Shown here: in pieces, positions 62,525 to 64,000 of the stretch
Layout: each line of letters opens with the position of its first letter
How positions within the stretch are numbered: the first letter of the stretch is position 1
NCBI RefSeq assembly: GCF_001436095.1
Contig: NZ_AYYK01000008.1
Span: 124,295 to 188,294, forward strand
Length of the DNA: 64,000 nt
Reading direction: 5' to 3'
Origin: Lapidilactobacillus dextrinicus DSM 20335
GTDB taxonomy: Bacteria > Bacillota > Bacilli > Lactobacillales > Lactobacillaceae
Notes under the pieces: model-generated
The model's input: the letters and a program-made list of their open reading frames with translations, nothing else
Told to the model about the DNA's origin: nothing
Database searches by the model: none
Program-made: the position numbers and the translations under genes

Positions 62525-62526
62525 TA

Positions 62527-63195
62527 TCATTCTCCTTTTCTTGGTGCCAGGTGTAGTTGATAGGGTGCTAAAAAACTATTTTGCCAGTCTTGTTCAGTTT
62601 TAATTGCTTGACCAGTCAGCACAATACAAGCGTGTAATTCTTGAAATCCCCGCAAAGTTAGTGGCGCCAATTCAGGCATAATCAATTTTTGTGCACCGTC
62701 ATAAGTCTTCGGTAGTTTAACCTCTAGGCGTTGGAACAATCGCCGCGCATAAGCGTCAACAATAAAAGTATCTTTACTGAGAACGTATAACATAATGGTG
62801 TCAGCTGTTTCCCGACCAATCCCAGATAATGCCAATAACTCTTGACGGATTCTTGATGCGGGTAATGTTCGTAATTGCGCTAAATCATCATGATAGGTGT
62901 CAAAATAATGACACAAATTTTTAATGGTCTGGGCTTTACGAACATAAAAACCGGCACTATGAATGATTTGTTCTAATTCTGAATTAGATAGTTGGCGAAT
63001 ATTAGCTGGCAAAAAGTCGGTTGTTTGTTGCAAAGCCGCTAATGCATAATCAACATTTTTCCAATTAGTATTTTGAATTAAAACGGCGCCCCAAACGATT
63101 TGCCAATCAGTTCTTGCCGGCCACCAGCCGGTACTGTCCAAATGATCATATAAAATATTGTAAAGTTCTACGAGTGTTATTTGCTTTCTAGCCAT
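62527..63195 (-). CDS. HhH-GPD DNA glycosylase, endonuclease III-related, without Fe-S cluster
   Basis: A 222-residue base-excision glycosylase. The core LSGIGRETADTIMLYVLSKD is the helix-hairpin-helix; the catalytic Asp is in FIVDAYARRLFQRL. Nth's catalytic Lys (GVGRKTA) is Glu here, which suggests a monofunctional glycosylase. The C-terminal Cys-x6-Cys-x2-Cys-x5-Cys of the iron-sulfur cluster is missing (only one Cys remains near residue 190). Substrate base unknown. Upstream in the same unit as the DUF1801 gene. Confidence 0.85.
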   Translation of the reverse strand: MARKQITLVELYNILYDHLDSTGWWPARTDWQIVWGAVLIQNTNWKNVDYALAALQQTTDFLPANIRQLSNSELEQIIHSAGFYVRKAQTIKNLCHYFDTYHDDLAQLRTLPASRIRQELLALSGIGRETADTIMLYVLSKDTFIVDAYARRLFQRLEVKLPKTYDGAQKLIMPELAPLTLRGFQELHACIVLTGQAIKTEQDWQNSFLAPYQLHLAPRKGE

Positions 63196-63277
63196 GTCTT
63201 TATTCTAATCTGTTAGCTCAATAAATGCTATTAATGACCGTTGAGAAAAGCTATTTGAAATAGCGCAACTTTAAAAA

Positions 63278-63322
63278 ATAAGCCCAGATAACAATTGATT
63301 GAATCTTGTTATCTGGGCTTAT
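63278..63322 (-). terminator. Terminator of the serine hydrolase gene
   Basis: ATAAGCCCAGATAACAA and its complement with an 11-base loop; TTTTTT follows on the minus strand. Confidence 0.85.
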
Positions 63323-63328
63323 TCTGCT

Positions 63329-64000
63329 TTATTTATTGGGAAATAGTAATGGATCTAGTGGTTTAGACATATTGTCCATGTTAATTCTTGGTCCGGTAAC
63401 ATTAGACAGCAAAATGAGCGCATTTTGACCATCGGGACTAATATGAACCCGTGATAAAAAGCCAACACCAGCACCATTAGTACCCTTATAAGTTAGATAA
63501 TTATAATAACCACCACCGTAATGGCTAGTACTACCATCAACGAACAGTTGTTGATGTAACTTAGATAAAGTACCATCAAGTAAACTTTTTTCAACGCGGT
63601 ATAAATCATGTGCACTCATGTAAATTTGACCTGTACCTAATTCGGAATGTTGCTGGGCAGCATTAGTGACAGCTGGATTTAAATAAGGTGTTTCTGGATC
63701 CATACCAGTCTTAAAGTAGTATCCTGTTGCCGATTCATAGCGATTAGGCAGTGCGTAAGCAAACGCGGTGTGTTTCAAGTGGAGCTTATTAATAATTTGC
63801 TTTTGAAATAGGTGAGGATAAGTTTGGTGACTAACTTTTTCAATGATACCAGCTAGTAAAATGAAATTAATCGCCTGATAGCGCCATTTATAATGCATAT
63901 TAGGATTAAAAACAGTTTTGGGAATATCGTTGGCGATCAATTGCTGATTAGAAGTAAAAGTTGTGTTATTAAAGCCGTGCGGCGTAGACAACCCTGAAGT
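63329..64000 (-). CDS. Beta-lactamase-family serine hydrolase (5' part missing at window edge)
   Basis: The C-terminal 223 residues of a class C beta-lactamase/DD-peptidase-like protein; the frame runs to the right edge. Visible: TSGLSTPHG (typical HTSGL region), MHYKWRYQAINFILLAGIIE in the YxN region, and GGGYYNYLTYKGTNGAGVGF. The SxxK motif would lie beyond the edge. Membership is firm, function (cell-wall or ester hydrolase) not deducible. Confidence 0.85.
   Translation of the reverse strand, partial: TSGLSTPHGFNNTTFTSNQQLIANDIPKTVFNPNMHYKWRYQAINFILLAGIIEKVSHQTYPHLFQKQIINKLHLKHTAFAYALPNRYESATGYYFKTGMDPETPYLNPAVTNAAQQHSELGTGQIYMSAHDLYRVEKSLLDGTLSKLHQQLFVDGSTSHYGGGYYNYLTYKGTNGAGVGFLSRVHISPDGQNALILLSNVTGPRINMDNMSKPLDPLLFPNK

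Noticed and set aside
1-64000. CRISPR arrays, prophage, integrases, insertion sequences, tRNA or rRNA genes
   Set aside because: I looked for regularly spaced repeats, transposase or integrase motifs and clover-leaf sequences and saw none that I could support.

Overview
The window looks like a chromosomal segment of a low-GC Gram-positive lactic acid bacterium, most likely a Lactobacillaceae member. The basis is the gene content: a ClpL chaperone, a malolactic cluster (mleR-mleS-mleP), a catabolic acetolactate synthase/decarboxylase pair, LpdB/LpdD, an Ami/Opp-type peptide importer and two PepN genes. AT-rich codon use and GGAGG-type ribosome binding sites agree. I do not assign a species. 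I saw no rRNA, tRNA, CRISPR array, prophage or complete insertion sequence.

Layout. 1-4.1 kb: a minus-strand trehalose-type operon (GntR regulator, PTS EIIA, PTS EIIBC, GH65 phosphorylase that runs off the left edge). 4.3-5.7 kb: HAD phosphatase and CvpA-like protein. 6-9.7 kb: MFS exporter, tiny HTH protein and ClpL. 9.9-14.9 kb: small accessory genes, including a disrupted GNAT gene, a chloramphenicol-acetyltransferase-like gene with no visible start codon, an unusual C2H2-finger/HTH/GIY-YIG protein, a nitroreductase and a DUF1275 membrane protein. 15.1-21.5 kb: acetate kinase, GH31 glucosidase behind a cre-like site, Dps, and a TetM-like GTPase. 21.6-26.8 kb: two full-length tandem pepN genes. 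26.9-31 kb: Dus, then MarR divergent from alsS-alsD. 31.2-32.7 kb: a split ThrE-type exporter followed by an apparent structured RNA gene. 32.7-36.3 kb: LysR divergent from lpdB-lpdD, then a multicopper oxidase. 36.4-40.2 kb: the malolactic cluster. 40.3-45.6 kb: HIT protein, small hypothetical, TMEM175-like channel, relics of an XRE regulator and of azoR, a GH13 oligo-1,6-glucosidase and a small interrupted ORF. 45.7-49.5 kb: Nat-type ABC exporter, MsrB and a zinc metallopeptidase. 49.8-58.8 kb: oppA1-oppA2-oppBCDF. 58.9-62.0 kb: a methionine T-box leader and metQ-metN-metI. 62.2-64 kb: DUF1801 protein, HhH-GPD DNA glycosylase and a partial serine hydrolase.

How the genes fit together. Nitrogen supply is a clear theme: Opp brings in peptides, the PepN pair cleaves them, and MetNIQ imports methionine under T-box control. 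Carbon and pyruvate handling is a second: trehalose PTS plus phosphorylase, GH31 and GH13 glucosidases, acetate kinase, AlsS/AlsD for acetoin, and malolactic enzyme with its permease for deacidification. LpdB/LpdD and the multicopper oxidase suggest contact with plant phenolics. Several accessory genes are decaying (GNAT, CAT-like, XRE, azoR, a small ORF).

Most notable items: the C2H2/HTH/GIY-YIG protein, the orphan structured RNA at about 32.48-32.66 kb, the methionine T-box, the twin MarR operators at alsS, and the near-identical promoters of the two oppA copies.
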